The notes below the pieces were generated by a model, which saw nothing but the letters and a program-made list of their open reading frames with translations, was not told the origin of the DNA and made no database searches. The translations under genes were made by a program, and so were the position numbers. 64,000 bases of DNA from Oscarella lobularis (taxonomy: Eukaryota > Porifera > Homoscleromorpha > Homosclerophorida > Oscarellidae): contig NC_089181.1 in the NCBI RefSeq assembly GCF_947507565.1, positions 2,737,614 to 2,801,613 on the forward strand. The letters are read 5' to 3'. Numbering within the stretch: the first letter of the stretch is position 1; each line of letters starts with the position of its first letter. Below are positions 1 through 17,583 of the stretch, piece after piece.

Positions 1-1293
1 GAAACGCAGAAACCGTTCTATTTGTACACGGGTAGAGGCCCATCGTCGGAGGCCATGCACCTGGGCCATCTTGTTCCATTCATCTTTACCAAGTGCGGTG
101 GTCAATTAATTTCATGTCCAGTGTATAATCCCCTCCTATTTTCTTGAAAGGTATCTGCAGGATGTCTTTGATGTGCCGCTCGTCGTTCAAATGACAGACG
201 ACGAAAAGTTCTTGTGGAAAGATTTGACTCTGGAGGAGACGAATCGGCTGGCTTACGAAAATGCAAAAGACATCATTGCATGCGGATTCGACATCAAAAA
301 GACGTTCATTTTTTCGGACTTGGACTACATGGCGTGAGTCGATGACGAGGATGCTAAAAAAGGTCACTTTTTCTTTAGGCAAAGGCGCGAATTCTATGAA
401 AACATTTTGAAAGTGCGCAAACTCGTTACATTCAATCAAGTCAAAGGAATTTTTGGCCTCAACGAGAGCGATTCAACAGGTCAGTGTCGTCGTCTGTTAT
501 AGAGATGTTTCCTACTGTCTTTTCGAAAAGGCAAAATTGCTTTTCCGGCTGTTCAGGCCGTGCCGTCGTTTAGCAACACGTTTCCGGACATCTTTGGAAA
601 GAGAAAAGATATCTTCTGTCTCATTCCGTGTGCAATTGATCAAGTAAGTCACCATATCCGCAGTAACACCGATCTTTATGTTTCCCATCTTGAGGATCCG
701 TATTTTCGCATGACACGCGACGTTGCTCCGCGCCTCGGCTACTTGAAACCGGCTCTTCTCCATTCAACGTTTTTTAACGCTCTTCAAGGTCCTAAAAGCA
801 AGATGAGCGCCAGTGATCCCAACTCAGCAATTTATCTCACCGACTCTCCTGAGGTCATCAAAAGCAAGGCAAATTTCCACATGCATGGCAGCGTCATAGC
901 GTGTTCATGCATTTACTTATATTCAGGTGACCAAGTACGCTTATTCCGGCGGACAAGATACCGTTGAAGAGCACAGGGCAAAAGGTGGAGACACCAGCGT
1001 CGACGTCTCTTACCAATACTTGACTTTCTTCATGGAAGACGACGACCGACTTGCTGAAATCAAAGAGGCGAGTTCTCCACTGAAAGTGAACTCCATTAGC
1101 TTAAGGTGAACGTTTGGTGTTTTGGGGGATGCAGGCGTACGAAAAAGGCGAAATGCTGACTGGCGAGCTGAAGAAAATCCTAATTGAAGTGCTACAGAAT
1201 CTCGTCGCCGAACATCAGCGTCGACGCGCCGAAGTCACGGATGAGATGGTCAAGGAATTCATGACGCCGCGAAAATTGAACTTTAGTTGCTGA
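1..1293 (+). CDS. WARS1: Cytoplasmic tryptophanyl-tRNA synthetase, 3' part
   Basis: Charges tRNA-Trp with tryptophan in the cytosol. The window opens inside the gene, so the N-terminus (WHEP region and early Rossmann fold) is missing. The first exon reads into the class I HIGH-like element (MHLGHLV near base 55). A later exon carries KMSASDP (about 800-825), and the protein ends in the conserved EFMTPRKL segment with TGA at 1291-1293. Seven or so exons are separated by introns of roughly 50-70 bases. One intron (869-926) must use a GC donor: joining AAG at 866-868 to GTG at 927 restores the family reading [12 protein letters not shown], while reading through gives a stop. It is convergent with WASH1. 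Family assignment is certain; exact edges of some exons are by eye. Confidence 0.96.
869..926 (+). other. GC-AG intron in WARS1
   Basis: Donor context AAG|GCAAAT, acceptor TATTCAG. Splicing here joins codons that match the conserved tryptophanyl-tRNA synthetase sequence without gap. The only nearby GT donor in phase (at about 893) would leave eight extra residues. Confidence 0.8.
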
Positions 1294-1480
1294 TTCCTTT
1301 GACTTTTCTCTGCTGCTGCTGCTGCTTGCTTGCTGCTCTGCTGATTCTGTTGACGCACGCCTGTGCATGTGAAACGTCCTTAGATGGGAAGAAAAAACGT
1401 TTTGAGAGTTTTTTTGCCATAAGCAAGCGAAGAAACACAACAAGTAAGAAAAAAATAGTACATAATATTGAAAGTTTCTC

Positions 1481-2974
1481 TCAATCTTCTTCCCAGTCGC
1501 CGTCATCAGAGCCATCGCCTCCGTCTGTAGCGGCCACAGGAATCATAGCCGACACTTTTTCCAAGGTAGGATTAGAGCTCAATTTGCTACGTCGCGGCGG
1601 CAGTGACAGCGCGTCGCTTTCCTCCTTCTTCTCATCGCTCTTCTTCGACCCAGATATTCCCTTTCGTCGCAGCTGCAACTTGGCCATCAAATCGCTCATC
1701 AAATCTCCGCCGCCTCCGCCGGACGGCGCCGCCCTGTCCTCCTCTTCCTTCGCTTTCTTCTTCTTCGACTTTCTCTCCTTGACACTCTTCAGCCGAGCCT
1801 TGTTGTTCTGTCGAATGGCGGCAAATAGGTCACCCCGACCCCCGTCACTGCCTCCGCCGCCACCAGTAGGTGGGGGAGAACCAACGTCGTCGTCTTCATC
1901 ATCATCATCGTCGTCACTAGCGGGTTCAACTGAAGCGGATGGAGGTGGCGGAGGTGGCGGCGGCGGCGACGAAGGGCCGGGCGGTGGCGGTGGCGGCGGC
2001 GGTGGCGGAGCCGAGCCCGATGGATCAGGCAGTGAAGGCGCGCTGGACGGAGGCGGCAACGGAGCGTCGCCGCCGCTGCCATCACCAACTCCCTCAATGG
2101 TCGGCAAATCAGGCATATTCGATCCAGGTACAGATGGCGCAATGGAAGGCCCACTTTCGGCGCTGTAGGCCAAATCGCCGGCAACGCCAGGCAAGTCGGG
2201 TAAGTCGAGTGGCAAATCGATGGTAGGCACTTCGCCTATCTCCGGCATATAGAAATAACTCTCCTTCTTCAGTCGAGCCATTTCCTCGCGTTGAACAATC
2301 GACGTCGGCGCGTCGCCAATCCCGAGACCCTCCTGCTCAACGATCTTACGCGTCTTTGTCGAAACGCCGGCAAGCGGATCAAGAATGACGTATTTCTTAT
2401 AGGGATTCTCAGCGGTGTTGAAGAGAAGTAGGGAACTGACTGACGGTATGACAGTCGGCAATCGACCGAGCCCCTCCCCCGACGCCTCGTCGTCGTCCTG
2501 GAAACGAGGCGCGGCGGCGGCGGCACGCTCTTCCTTCAGCCGATCGACGTCGAAAGCGAAAGCGGTGAAATGACGTTTATCGCGAACGGTCCGATCGTCG
2601 ACTCCGACCGGTTTCGAGTCGTAGCGACGCGTGCATCGGCGCACGCTCGCCAGATCGCCGCTCTTCTTCGATTGATCGTCGTAGATCGTCTTCGCCGTAT
2701 CGATTTGAGTCGGCGCCGGATATTTTGCGCTGCTGAAGACTCGCGTCGCTTTCGTGCTGCCTTTCACCTTTTGGATTCGCGCCTGAGCGAGATTGACGCG
2801 ACTGTTGACGGCGGCGAGACGATCGCGCTGCTCGGCGACGCGAGAGCTGATCTTGTTGAAGATATCGTTGGCGACGTGTTCGAGATAGTCGAGCGTGTCG
2901 GCTATTTGGCAGAGGGACTCTTCCCTGCGCAAATCGGGAAGAAGAATCGGTACGTTGTACGAGTAGGTCGGCAT
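1481..2974 (-). CDS. WASHC1: WASH complex subunit 1
   Basis: Activates the Arp2/3 complex on endosomes within the WASH complex to form actin patches for retromer-dependent sorting. One uninterrupted frame of 497 codons covers the whole protein. The N-terminal WAHD1 region begins [19 protein letters not shown], a proline-rich stretch with runs of ten and nine prolines lies at roughly residues 310-365, and a VCA module ends the protein: WH2-like ([15 protein letters not shown]), a second basic segment, and an acidic tail with tryptophan (DGDWEED). The start at 2974 is chosen because homology begins there; an in-frame ATG at 3031 would add 19 unconserved residues and reach into the CPSF2 promoter. 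It has no intron, unlike nearly all its neighbours. Confidence 0.95.
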   Translation of the reverse strand: MPTYSYNVPILLPDLRREESLCQIADTLDYLEHVANDIFNKISSRVAEQRDRLAAVNSRVNLAQARIQKVKGSTKATRVFSSAKYPAPTQIDTAKTIYDDQSKKSGDLASVRRCTRRYDSKPVGVDDRTVRDKRHFTAFAFDVDRLKEERAAAAAPRFQDDDEASGEGLGRLPTVIPSVSSLLLFNTAENPYKKYVILDPLAGVSTKTRKIVEQEGLGIGDAPTSIVQREEMARLKKESYFYMPEIGEVPTIDLPLDLPDLPGVAGDLAYSAESGPSIAPSVPGSNMPDLPTIEGVGDGSGGDAPLPPPSSAPSLPDPSGSAPPPPPPPPPPGPSSPPPPPPPPPSASVEPASDDDDDDEDDDVGSPPPTGGGGGSDGGRGDLFAAIRQNNKARLKSVKERKSKKKKAKEEEDRAAPSGGGGGDLMSDLMAKLQLRRKGISGSKKSDEKKEESDALSLPPRRSKLSSNPTLEKVSAMIPVAATDGGDGSDDGDWEED

Positions 2975-2984
2975 CGCAAGAGAG

Positions 2985-2992
2985 TGACGTAA
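2985..2992. promoter_or_regulatory. ATF/CRE-like half palindrome in the WASH1-CPSF2 shared promoter
   Basis: TGACGTAA lies in the 62-base gap between the divergent start codons of WASH1 (2974) and CPSF2 (3037). It matches the known ATF/CREB half-site pattern; use here is inferred from position only. Confidence 0.3.
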
Positions 2993-3036
2993 CGTACGTT
3001 CTGCGCGAAGACGGACGAGTAACGTGCGCACACGCG

Positions 3037-6000
3037 ATGGAGTCGGGTGTAAAGTTTCGTCCTTTGTCGGGCGCCTTCGATCAAAGTCCGCCCGTCTATC
3101 TCTTGCAACTGGACGACTTTACGTTTCTAATCGATTGCGGATGGGATGGCACCCTTGACAAAGACGCTATTTCCACGTTGGCCAATCACGTGCACGAAAT
3201 CGACGCCGTTCTTCTCTCCTATCCGGACATTCTGCACCTCGGCGCACTTCCCTACCTGGTAGGCAAGTGCGGACTTCGATGCGACGTCTACGCAACCGTT
3301 CCCGTCTTCAAAATGGGTCAAATGTTCATGTACGACTTCTACCTGGTCAGAACGCATTTTGTCACCAAAACAAAACCAAAAACTCGATGTTTTTTGTAAC
3401 AGTCGCATCAAAACTATGAAGATTTTGACCTGTTTACCCTGGACGACGTAGATTCTGCATTCGAGTTAGTCAAACAATTGAAATACTCCCAAAGCGTTAC
3501 ATTGAAGGGTAGATGCTGTTGCGTTTGTATTTGCGTGCTTTATCATTGGTCTTCTGTTCAGGTAAAGGCCTTGGCATCACCATCACACCGCAGGCTGCTG
3601 GTCACATGATTGGTGGCACTGTGTGGAAAATTACCAAGCAAGGGGAGGAGATTGTCTATGCAGTCGATTTCAATCACCGAAAGGAAAGGTAGGATAGCAA
3701 AAGAATTTTCTTGGTTGATAAAATAAGACATGAAGGGATTCATAGGCATCTGGATGGTGCATTATTGGAAACGATTACCAAGCCAACCCTACTCATTACT
3801 GACGCCTATAGTGCCTGGACTCCCCAGCCAAGACGAAAGGAGCGAGATCAAAATCTTCAGAGTGAGTTCCGAGAAGAAATCTTCCATGTTCTTATTAGTG
3901 AGTTTGCAGCTACAATTCAAAATACGGTGAGATCTGGAGGCAACGTATTGATTTGCGTTGACACTGCCGGACGAGTTCTTGAATTGTTGCAGACCTTGGT
4001 AGGCTATAGATAAAGGGGAAGGGGATCATTGTTTTCTTCAGCAGCAGCAGCTTGTTTATTTTCAGGAGCAAATGTGGAGAAACAGGGATACTGGCTTAGC
4101 AACGTACTCGCTGGCTCTTCTCAATAACGTTGCTTATAACGTGATTGAATTTGCTAAATCTCAAGTAACGTGGACGAAAGGCAATTTTTTTGTTCTCTCA
4201 AGTAGCGGGTTTTTAGATGGAGTGGATGAGTGACAAGATCATGAAAGCGTTTTCAGACCAACGCAGCAATCCATTTCAATTCAAGTGAACCAAATAGAAA
4301 ACATTTGGTTTCTCAAACGCAATTTTTTTTCTATTTCAGACATCTTACAATCTGTCATTCTTTAAAGGAAGTCGGAAGACTTAGAGAACCCAAAGTCTGG
4401 CATCGCACTCAAAATTCTCCTTTTTTTGAATTGATAAATTTCTGCGCAGGTGGTTCTTGCCAGCGTTGACGATCTCGAGTGCGGTTTCTCGCGCGAACTC
4501 TTTGTCCAGTGGGCGGGAATTAGAAAAAACACCGTTATAATGACGTCGAAACCAACTCAAGGAACGCTGGCCCGCACACTAATCGATCAACCAAAATTAA
4601 ATGCAGTGGAATTGCAAGTAAAAAAGGATACCACTAGCCAATGTTAAAAGGCCCCAGAATCTGAATTCTGACAGATTCGCAAAAAAGTAGAGCTGCAGGG
4701 TGAAGAACTAGAAGATTACCGACGAGAACAACTCGAACGGCAGCAGAGGGAAGTGAGAGAAGAAGCAGCCATGCAGATGAAATTGTGAGCGACTGCTAAG
4801 GAAAAACTTGCAGCAAAAACATTGGAAATTCATTGATTAGACGACGCCGAACCCTAGACGGGTTGATGACGGCAGAAAGCGACGAGGATGTGGACATGGA
4901 AGACGGTGAAACTGGACCCCAGGTAGAAGAGAAAATTTGATTTGTTATTCCTCTAAGCGCATTGCTTGCAGGAACACAAAGTGGGACCGGTGAGAATGTA
5001 TCCCATGTTTCCGTACCACGAGAGACGACTGAAGTGGGACGCATACGGAGAAATTATCAGGTACAATAGCAACAAGGAGCTCTCTTATGCGTCATCATGT
5101 ATGTGCATAGGCCGGATGATTACATTTTGGCTGACGGACTGGAAGACAGGGTGAGTTTTCCCTCCCACATCTAAACGTGAATTGCGAGCGCGTATTTCTC
5201 GCAAAAGGGGCCTGTAATAATGAGAGATAGACCGGTGATAAAAGAAGAAGAGGAGGAAGAAGAGGAAGGTGCGAGCGACTAGATCCTGTACTCTCTTAGG
5301 TTTTTTGACTGGTCTGTAGAATTGGAAATTCCAATGAAATCGATCGTTTCTCAAAAGACCGTTCGAATAAAGTAAAATCGGTCCACGCAACATCATTTTT
5401 TTAAAAAAATTCTCTTTAGTTGCACAATTGTTCACATCGACTTGGAAGGACGTTCTGATGGCGAATCCCTTAAGAAAATTCTAAATCAGATCAAACCAAA
5501 ACAAATGGTGACAATGTCAAACTCCCCCCCCCCCCCCCCCCCCCCCAAGATTTCCATTTTCGTCTTTTTCAGATCATCATTCACGGAAATCCGGAGCAAA
5601 CGGGTTACTTGGCCGACTACTGCAGGCAAGCAGCCAACTGGGCAACAGGTGAAGTGTTCACTCCGCAAATAGGAGAAACAGTCAATGTGACCAGTCAGAC
5701 TCACATGTATCAAGTGAGATGCTTTTTCCCGTACTATTAATTCCTTCCTGATTGTTTTGTACGCAAGGCCAAGCTGCGCGATAGCCTCGTAAATCCCATG
5801 CAATTCGTCAAGGCAAAGGACTTTGAATTGGCGTGGATTGACGCCAAGACGTATCTAGATACGGAAGCACTGAACAGTGAGCTAGCAGATTGATTGCTTC
5901 TTTTTCTCCGTCAGTCTCTCTTGCAGCGATCAGCAAAACGAAAATTCGCGAAATGGAGAGCGACGAGGAGAGCGACGACTCCGATCAGATGGACACGGGA

Positions 6001-6389
6001 GGCGAATTGGCCGTGGGCATATTGCCTGAATTAGACGCAGCACCTGAATCAGAAGTACAGTACACCACACAACGTCACAATTATAATTATTTCTCCCTCT
6101 CCAGATCAACGCTCACTCAGACATCTTCGTCAACGAACCTCGACTATCGGACTTCAAACAGATTCTAACAAAAGCTGGGCTCCAGGTGGAGTTTTCCGGC
6201 GGCGTTCTCATCTGCAACAACGCTATAGCCATACGACGGGTAAGCAAGCGCGTGCACGCAGTATCAATTGGCGAATGTACGCGACGTCTGACGTAGAACG
6301 AGCCGGGGCACATTAGTCTGGAGGGACCAATCAGCGATGACTATTACAAAGTGAGAGCTTTGCTCTATGAGCAGTACGCCATTGTATGA
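3037..6389 (+). CDS. CPSF2: Cleavage and polyadenylation specificity factor subunit 2 (CPSF100)
   Basis: Catalytically inactive partner of CPSF73 in the mRNA 3'-end cleavage complex. The N-terminus ([19 protein letters not shown]) and metallo-beta-lactamase fold are clear. The zinc-binding HXHXDH motif of CPSF73 is replaced by a sequence reading [14 protein letters not shown], as expected for the pseudo-nuclease CPSF100. The beta-CASP segment follows ([18 protein letters not shown]), then the C-terminal domain ending [15 protein letters not shown] with TGA at 6387-6389. About fourteen exons and short introns. One intron (about 5508-5572) contains a run of 23 cytosines. Its start codon lies 62 bases from that of the divergent WASH1. 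Confidence 0.95.
5524..5546 (+). repeat. Poly-C tract of 23 bases in a CPSF2 intron
   Basis: An uninterrupted run of C lies about 25 bases before the acceptor TTTTTCAG of the intron between the IKPKQM and IIIHGNPEQ exons. It may act as part of the polypyrimidine tract and is likely length-polymorphic. Confidence 0.9.
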
Positions 6390-6470
6390 TTGATGTAAGT
6401 ATGAGAAGGCACGATTCAATTTCTCTATGACCCCATTAAAATTATTAGCACTTTTTTAATAAATGTTTCA

Positions 6471-7424
6471 CTAGAACGAATCTAACAGCTCAAAATGAAT
6501 TCCAAGAGATCGTTTTCTGTTTTCAAAGTGAACCGTTTCGATGACGTCGGCGCCAAATCGTTTCAGCGTCGACACGAAGACGCCTTCCTCCTTGCCGAGC
6601 CAAGGTCTCGATTTGTCTTTCATTTGATACGGAGTTACGTGTACGCGCACGCGTGGAACGAGTCGAGCGACGACTTGCAACGTCGTCTCATCCGTCACCC
6701 ACGTGTTCTCTTCGCCTGAATGGCCCCCGTCCAACCAATAGAATTCTCGTATTCTCGAGTAAAATCGCCGAACATTTTCCATTTCAAAATCCTTCGCCCG
6801 CTTCTTCGCTTCGGCACGAATTGCACCTAAGAGACTCGAATCGTCGCCATGTGCATCCAAAGTCTCCATGGCAGCCATTTCAAAACAAAGCTGATTCAAA
6901 ACGACACATCCCTTACTGAAACCAATCAACGTCCAAGGCAACTCGTCGTCGATCTGCGATTGGCGCTCGAGTTGACCAATCAGAGCGATTGCGTGCGACC
7001 ACGCCCCGAAACTCGTTTCGTGTCGCGGCGCGCCGACGATGCCGCTCGAGACGAAGTTGTCGAAGCAGCTGAACGTCTCCTTTACGATTCGCGTCGGTCG
7101 AACGACGAAGACGTTCGGATTCGAGTCGGAAAAGCGTTCGGCGAGTCGCGCTGCCGTCGATTCGTACGAAAACGACGTCCATTCTTTGTTCGGTCCCGTC
7201 GCCATTACGTCCTCTCGCTCCTGCGAGCGAGTTCGTGCTATTTCGTTCGTTTTTTTTTTTTCGGCTTTTTTTCTTACCTGCACGTCGCCGGGGAAGTAGA
7301 GGACGTTGATTTGGGCTTGTTTGGGCGATTCGAGGCGTGCATAGTGCAGCACGTGGTTCGGCTTTTCGCGAATGCCTTTTACGTCCAGCCAGGAAAACTT
7401 GCCCGCTGTTTTGAGAGCCGCCAT
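6471..7424 (-). CDS. C2orf69: C2orf69-family mitochondrial lipase-like protein
   Basis: Homologue of human C2orf69, a mitochondrion-associated alpha/beta-hydrolase-like protein whose loss causes a glycogen and mitochondrial disorder. The family pattern is visible: an N-terminal segment ending NVLYFPGDVQ, a central WSHAIALIGQLERQ block, the nucleophile elbow IGFSKGC, and the late segments EFYWLDGGHSGEENTWV and VHVTPYQMKDKSRPWLGKE. The frame is open for 317 codons, but 7221-7277 looks like a 57-base stopless intron with CAG|GTAAGA and TCGCAG borders and poly-A/T composition. Its removal joins GDVQ to EREDVMATG. The gene is convergent with CPSF2 (81 bases) and divergent from SCFD1 (144 bases between ATGs). 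Confidence 0.88.
   Translation of the reverse strand: MAALKTAGKFSWLDVKGIREKPNHVLHYARLESPKQAQINVLYFPGDVQVRKKAEKKKTNEIARTRSQEREDVMATGPNKEWTSFSYESTAARLAERFSDSNPNVFVVRPTRIVKETFSCFDNFVSSGIVGAPRHETSFGAWSHAIALIGQLERQSQIDDELPWTLIGFSKGCVVLNQLCFEMAAMETLDAHGDDSSLLGAIRAEAKKRAKDFEMENVRRFYSRIREFYWLDGGHSGEENTWVTDETTLQVVARLVPRVRVHVTPYQMKDKSRPWLGKEEGVFVSTLKRFGADVIETVHFENRKRSLGIHFELLDSF
7221..7277 (-). other. Stopless 57-base intron in C2orf69
   Basis: On the minus strand it starts GTAAGAAA and ends CGCAG. It is a multiple of three with no stop, so unspliced RNA would still be translatable with 19 extra lysine/arginine-rich residues. Confidence 0.7.
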
Positions 7425-7568
7425 AAAGAGAGGAGGCGTGTTCTAACGCGCGTTTGTTTTCCCAGCCTTCGTCGACATGATTTCCCTGAAAGAACGCCAG
7501 AAAGGCAGTGCAATTCATCCTGCAGTCATTGAAACGATGCCTTATTTTAATTAGAAACCATAAAGGCC

Positions 7569-10500
7569 ATGCTAAGTCTCGGTGGGTCCCAAAAACACGA
7601 CCCCAAAGCCGATTCGCCGACGTGGAAGGCAAACGACTCCCGATATCGCCGCATTTCCCTAACAACGACCAGTCTCTCTCAATCCCAGGTTCTCGTATTT
7701 GATAAATACGGACAGAACATCGTGTCGCCAATTGTGAATGTGCCCGAATTGCGCGACCTCGGCGTCACACTGCACTTGTAGAAAAAAAAAATTAATTTTC
7801 GATTTTAATTTTTGATTAATTAAATTATAGACCTCTTCATTCCGATCGCGACTCGGTTCCCGACGCGCCAGCCGTCTATTTTGTCATGCCCACGCCGGCA
7901 AATGTGGCGAGAATCTGTCAGGTGTGGACCGACTCTGTGTGTTGGATTGCGTGTTAGTTCTTTTGAAAAGGATTTTCGCAATCAAGTCTACGATTCCTAT
8001 CATTTGAATTTCATCTCCCCTGTCAGTCGCGATCAAATTGAAGAGTTGGCTGGCGCTGCCATTGAAGCTGGTTCGGCTGCTCAAGTCGGAAAGGTGCTGT
8101 ATCCGCTCCCCTCACTTGGCTTTCTTTTTTATAACAGTCCATTGCCTTTTCTCTGTTTCTTCAGGTGTTTGATCAATACTTGAATTTTATTTCGCTTGAA
8201 AAAGACTTGTTTCTCATGCGGCAACAAGACAGAGAAGAAGTGTCTTACCTTGGTGATCCAGTTTACACTATATAATCCCATACGTCGTCTCATTTCCTTA
8301 TGTGCGCATAGCGTTGAATAAACCGACGGTTACGGACACAGAAGTAATGGCAATTGTCAATTCCATAGTTGACTCCCTTTTTTCCGTATTCGTCACTTTA
8401 GGCAAGCCGCGGATTTGACGTTTCAATTGGGAATTTATCACAGTCGTTTTTTAGGTGCTGTTCCTATTATTCGGTGTCCTCGCGGAAATGCCGCTGAAAT
8501 GGTCTCTGAAGTGCGTTCGGTTTCTGCGACTCCTTCCACGCTTTTCAATATCGTGAACTTGAACTAGGAATTGGACAAAAAATTGCGCGAGAATTTGAGA
8601 AATGCAAGCACGTCTTTGTTCAACCCTGAATTGGCTTTCTCGAGAGGAAGAATGAGGTGATTTAAAAGATAGTTTGATGACATTCCTTTCCATTATCTTT
8701 CGTTCTCAAGTTTTCAAAGACCTCTTCTCGTTGTTCTTGATCGAGGAATTGACCTGGCAACGAGTCTGCATCACACGTGGACCTACCAAGCATTAGTTCA
8801 TGATCTATTGGTGAGAATGAATTCAACTACAACTGGACCAGGCAACTGCTTCTAATCTCATATAGGACTTCAAATTGAACAGAGTGACAATAAAAGAAGC
8901 AGAAGCAGCTGGAGCTGGAGCTAAAGGTACACCAGTCGCCTAAGTCTTTTTTCTTTGTGCAACTTTTCTCCTGATTCTACAGATAAAATGAAAAGCTACG
9001 AAGTGGACGTTGATTCGAAATTTTGGCACGCTCACAAAGGAAGGTAAACTCTGACATAGGAGAATAGAATAAAAAATTCTTTAATTAATTTTTTTGTCAG
9101 TCCCTTTCCAACTGTAGCTGAAGCAGTGCAGAACGAACTTGATCAGTATAGGGCTTCAGAAGAAGAAGTCAAGCGTCTGAAGGGTGTCATGGTAAGACAA
9201 AACGAGAAAGAACTTATTTTAGAGCGATTTTTTTTTCTAGGGGTTAGAAGATAGTGCGTCTGATGCGGAAATTTCCGTGGCTCTTTCAGAAAATACGGCG
9301 AAGCTTACGTCGGCCGTCAGGTCAGTGCAGAGACGTTTACACGCAGGAGCGCGTTTTTCTCTTATGCTCGAGCTTCAGCTCTCTGCCTGAATTACTGGAG
9401 CGGAAAAAGATGATTGACATGCACACGAACATTGCCACCGCTCTGCTGGAGGAAATCAAGGGACGAAAGTTGGACTTTTTCTTTGAAATGGAGGAGAAAA
9501 TCATGGCCAAGTCGTCACTCGTAAGAATCGTCTATAATAGGCCAATTTCATTATTGGTGTAATCTTTCTCTAGGATAAGCCATTATTGGACATTATCTCT
9601 GATCCAGAAAGTAAAGAAAGCGATAATTTATTGTTTCCTCTTGTATGCGTAGTACGTCGTAGCCGGGAGTTGCGCTGATAAATTGCGTCTTTTTCTTATT
9701 CACTATCTGGTTTCGCCGGACATGTCCTCGGTTAGAATTGGCCTTGGTCTGTCTCTTTTCGCATTCCTTTATTCGATTATAGAGTGACTTGGAGAAGTAC
9801 GTCAAGGCACTGCAAGAAGCTGGAGCGGACACGGCTGCAGTTGATTATTTGAAAAAATGGAAGTATGCGCTGGACAATTAATTAAGATGATTTTGGATGC
9901 GACGTTTGCGCACTAGGATCTATCAGAAAATGTCGTCTGCAGAGCCGGGGTCGCGTTCTTCCGGCGGAACGACGGCGATGAGGTCTGCTAATGTCGCGTT
10001 GGTTTTAGTCAAAATTGATAACTTTTTTAGAATGTTTTCGAAATTGATGACAACTGGTTCTAAGTTTGTGATGGAAGGTGTGAAAAATTTGGTAATTGGG
10101 GAACGGGTGAGAGTAGCGAGACGGAGGAGTAGAGATAGATGATAAAGAAGTCTTATATAGCACCTACCCGTTACGAGAGTGGTCGACGCTCTGATGGAGG
10201 CCAAAGGAACCCCAGTACGATATCCTACTTGAGAGTTTAAGTTTGAGAAAATGTTTATGCGCAGGAAGTTGAAAATTACCGCTATTTTGATCCAAAATTG
10301 TTGAGAACGACAGAAACGTAATGCCCTGTCTTTCTATTACACATATGTATCAAGTATTGTCTCTAGGGCAGCACCAAAGAACGCGTCGACCTTCTCTGAA
10401 GTATGTCTCCGTAGTAGAGGGTAGTGATCTCACAAGTTTTTCTAACAGGCCTTGGTCTTCGTCGTTGGAGGAGGTAATCTTATTGAATATTTGAATTTAT

Positions 10501-10737
10501 CATCCTACGCCAAGGTAGATAAAAAGTCGGCTTGCCTTGCGTTTTTGTTGTACTAAAATTACGCCTAGAAACAACCGAGTGGAAAAAAGACGATTACGTA
10601 CGGTGCAACAGAAATGCCTACACCAGCCGAATTCATCGAACAGGTCAGCTTTGTAAAAAGACTTTTTTATTTTTTATATATATAAATCTTTATTGCTCGC
10701 ATAGCTGGCTCGCTTGGGAAGGATTGACGCGTCGTAA
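7569..10737 (+). CDS. SCFD1: Sec1 family domain protein 1 (Sly1)
   Basis: SM protein that binds syntaxin-5-type SNAREs and promotes ER-Golgi membrane fusion. The frame follows the family from the [11 protein letters not shown] segment through [82 protein letters not shown] and [14 protein letters not shown] to the C-terminus [12 protein letters not shown] with TAA at 10735-10737. About sixteen exons. The first junction needs a GC-AG intron at 7629-7688: SPTWK joins VLVFDKYGQ exactly as in other Sly1 proteins, while retention adds 20 Ser/Arg-rich residues in frame. The acceptor before LARLGR is at 10703-10704. The start at 7569 is the only ATG in frame ahead of the conserved region. Confidence 0.95.
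7629..7688 (+). other. GC-AG intron in SCFD1 (stopless, 60 bases)
   Basis: Donor context GTGGAAG|GCAAACG, acceptor ATCCCAG. No GT donor exists in phase at this position, and removal restores the conserved [11 protein letters not shown] junction of Sly1. Confidence 0.75.
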
Positions 10738-10786
10738 AAGCTAAAATTGTTGATCCGGCTCAGCAAAATGTATTTCTATGACCATT

Positions 10787-11725
10787 CTAGAGGAATCCCT
10801 GAAAAAAACTCATCAACAATTCTAATGAAATCATAGCGAAAAGCACCCGACTTCTTTTTCCTTTAATTTGGACAGCCGATTCGAAATACTTTGGCGGAAT
10901 GAAACCGGCCTCGTCTCCAGGTGAGAGTATGACCCCGTTGGCGGAACGATAGAACTTGAGCCCATCTAAAAGGGAAGCTTTATCAATCAATCAAGTTTGA
11001 TTCTTACCCTTTATAGCCTTTGCCGCATCAATTCTGATGATGACCTGACAACCTTTACGCATACCTTAGGCACAGATTCATTGTTTATCTGAACGACGCT
11101 TAATAAGTGTTCAGTTACCGCTGACAATGCCTTCGTCTCCAATTTCTCCAGCAGCCATATGAATATGATTTCTTTTCATTCTAGAAAGTCCCTGCAGTTT
11201 CGAAAATCAACGCCCAAAATGACGTCACAAAATAGGTGATTTACCTGACGTTTGATGCTGTCCCAACATCTAACGTAGGTCCCATGAACGGCTACAGGGA
11301 CATCTTCCGGTTCTGTAATAGGTGTCAATAGTTCTTCATCAACAACCTGAGAGGATGACGTAAGAAAAAACACTACTACTCCTATAATTCTCAACGGAAA
11401 TCGTGTGGCCTTGATTCGCTCGTATTTGCTTTCTTCCCGTTTCGACTTCGCTTCGCATTGCGTAGCGCTGTTTGTCGTTGTTGGCGACGACGCGTTCGAC
11501 GTCACTTTCCGTCCACTTTTTCTTGTGGAAATTAGGCAATTTCAGAATTTCGTCCAAATAGGCGTAGCCGCCGTCTCCAAGTTTGATTCCTTCCTTTTCT
11601 GCGCCGTGACGAAGCAGATACGAAAGAGCTTTTGATAGCTTTACGTCAGGACTGTCCTGAATCGAAAAAATTCGGGAATGAAATCAAATCGTACTCCAAA
11701 CTTCTTTTCGTTTCCTGCCAGCCAT
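10787..11725 (-). CDS. TRPT1: tRNA 2'-phosphotransferase (Tpt1/KptA family)
   Basis: Removes the splice-junction 2'-phosphate from ligated tRNA by transfer to NAD+. Exons read MAGRKRKE, then DSPDVKLSKALSYLLRHGA, the block DGGYAYLDEILKLPNFHKKKW, the hallmark RANQGHTI, VHGTYVRCWDSIKRQGLS with MKRNHIHMA, and DGLKFYRSANGVILSPGDEAGFIPPKYFESA near the C-terminus. The RH and RANQGH elements supply the known catalytic arginine and histidine residues. The first exon (11702-11725) is only eight codons and was placed by splice phase: GAA|GTTTGG donor, GATTCAG acceptor. Stop at 10787-10789 is convergent with SCFD1 (49 bases apart). The ATG at 11725 is only 42 bases from the WDR7 ATG. Confidence 0.9.
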
Positions 11726-11746
11726 CAAGTGTCGATCCGGGATTAG

Positions 11747-17217
<5,471 letters not shown>

Positions 17218-17583
17218 CGACGGGCGTGGGCGTGGGCGAGGGCAGAGAGTCGTGTGGGTGTGCGGAGGAGGGGGGAGGAATTATTTCGGTTTTGTGTGCG
17301 TCACAAGAGGAGCAATAAAAATGACGTAGAGGGGGATCTATTGTTCTGATTTCATTCTATGGTTGGCACTGTGCGAGTCCATGGTAGGCTTCAGCACATC
17401 TGTTGGGCTTACCTAATCGTGTTTACATGACGCTAATGCGTGTAACCGAGCCAACCACATAAACGAACGACCGCTCATTACGTTAGACAGAAAACCGAGC
17501 TTCAAATGCTCCAATAAATAAAACGGCGGACTCTACTAAAGCTGTCGTGACCTTCTGTACACACACCCCATGCGAAACGACGC
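17218..17583. other. WDR7-LHFPL convergent intergenic region
   Basis: Probable 3' UTRs of the two convergent genes. An AATAAA at about 17315 suits WDR7 polyadenylation. A guanine-rich stretch (17221-17280) follows the WDR7 stop. A second AATAAA (17513-17523) lies on the same strand. No gene is seen. Confidence 0.5.

Noticed and set aside
1287-2168. 293-codon + strand frame rich in Ser and Gly
   Set aside because: It is the complement of the proline-rich and acidic coding sequence of WASH1; repetitive composition explains its length.
17360-17457. Inverted repeat TGGTTGGC / GCCAACCA
   Set aside because: Only eight bases with an 82-base spacer; expected by chance in this much sequence.
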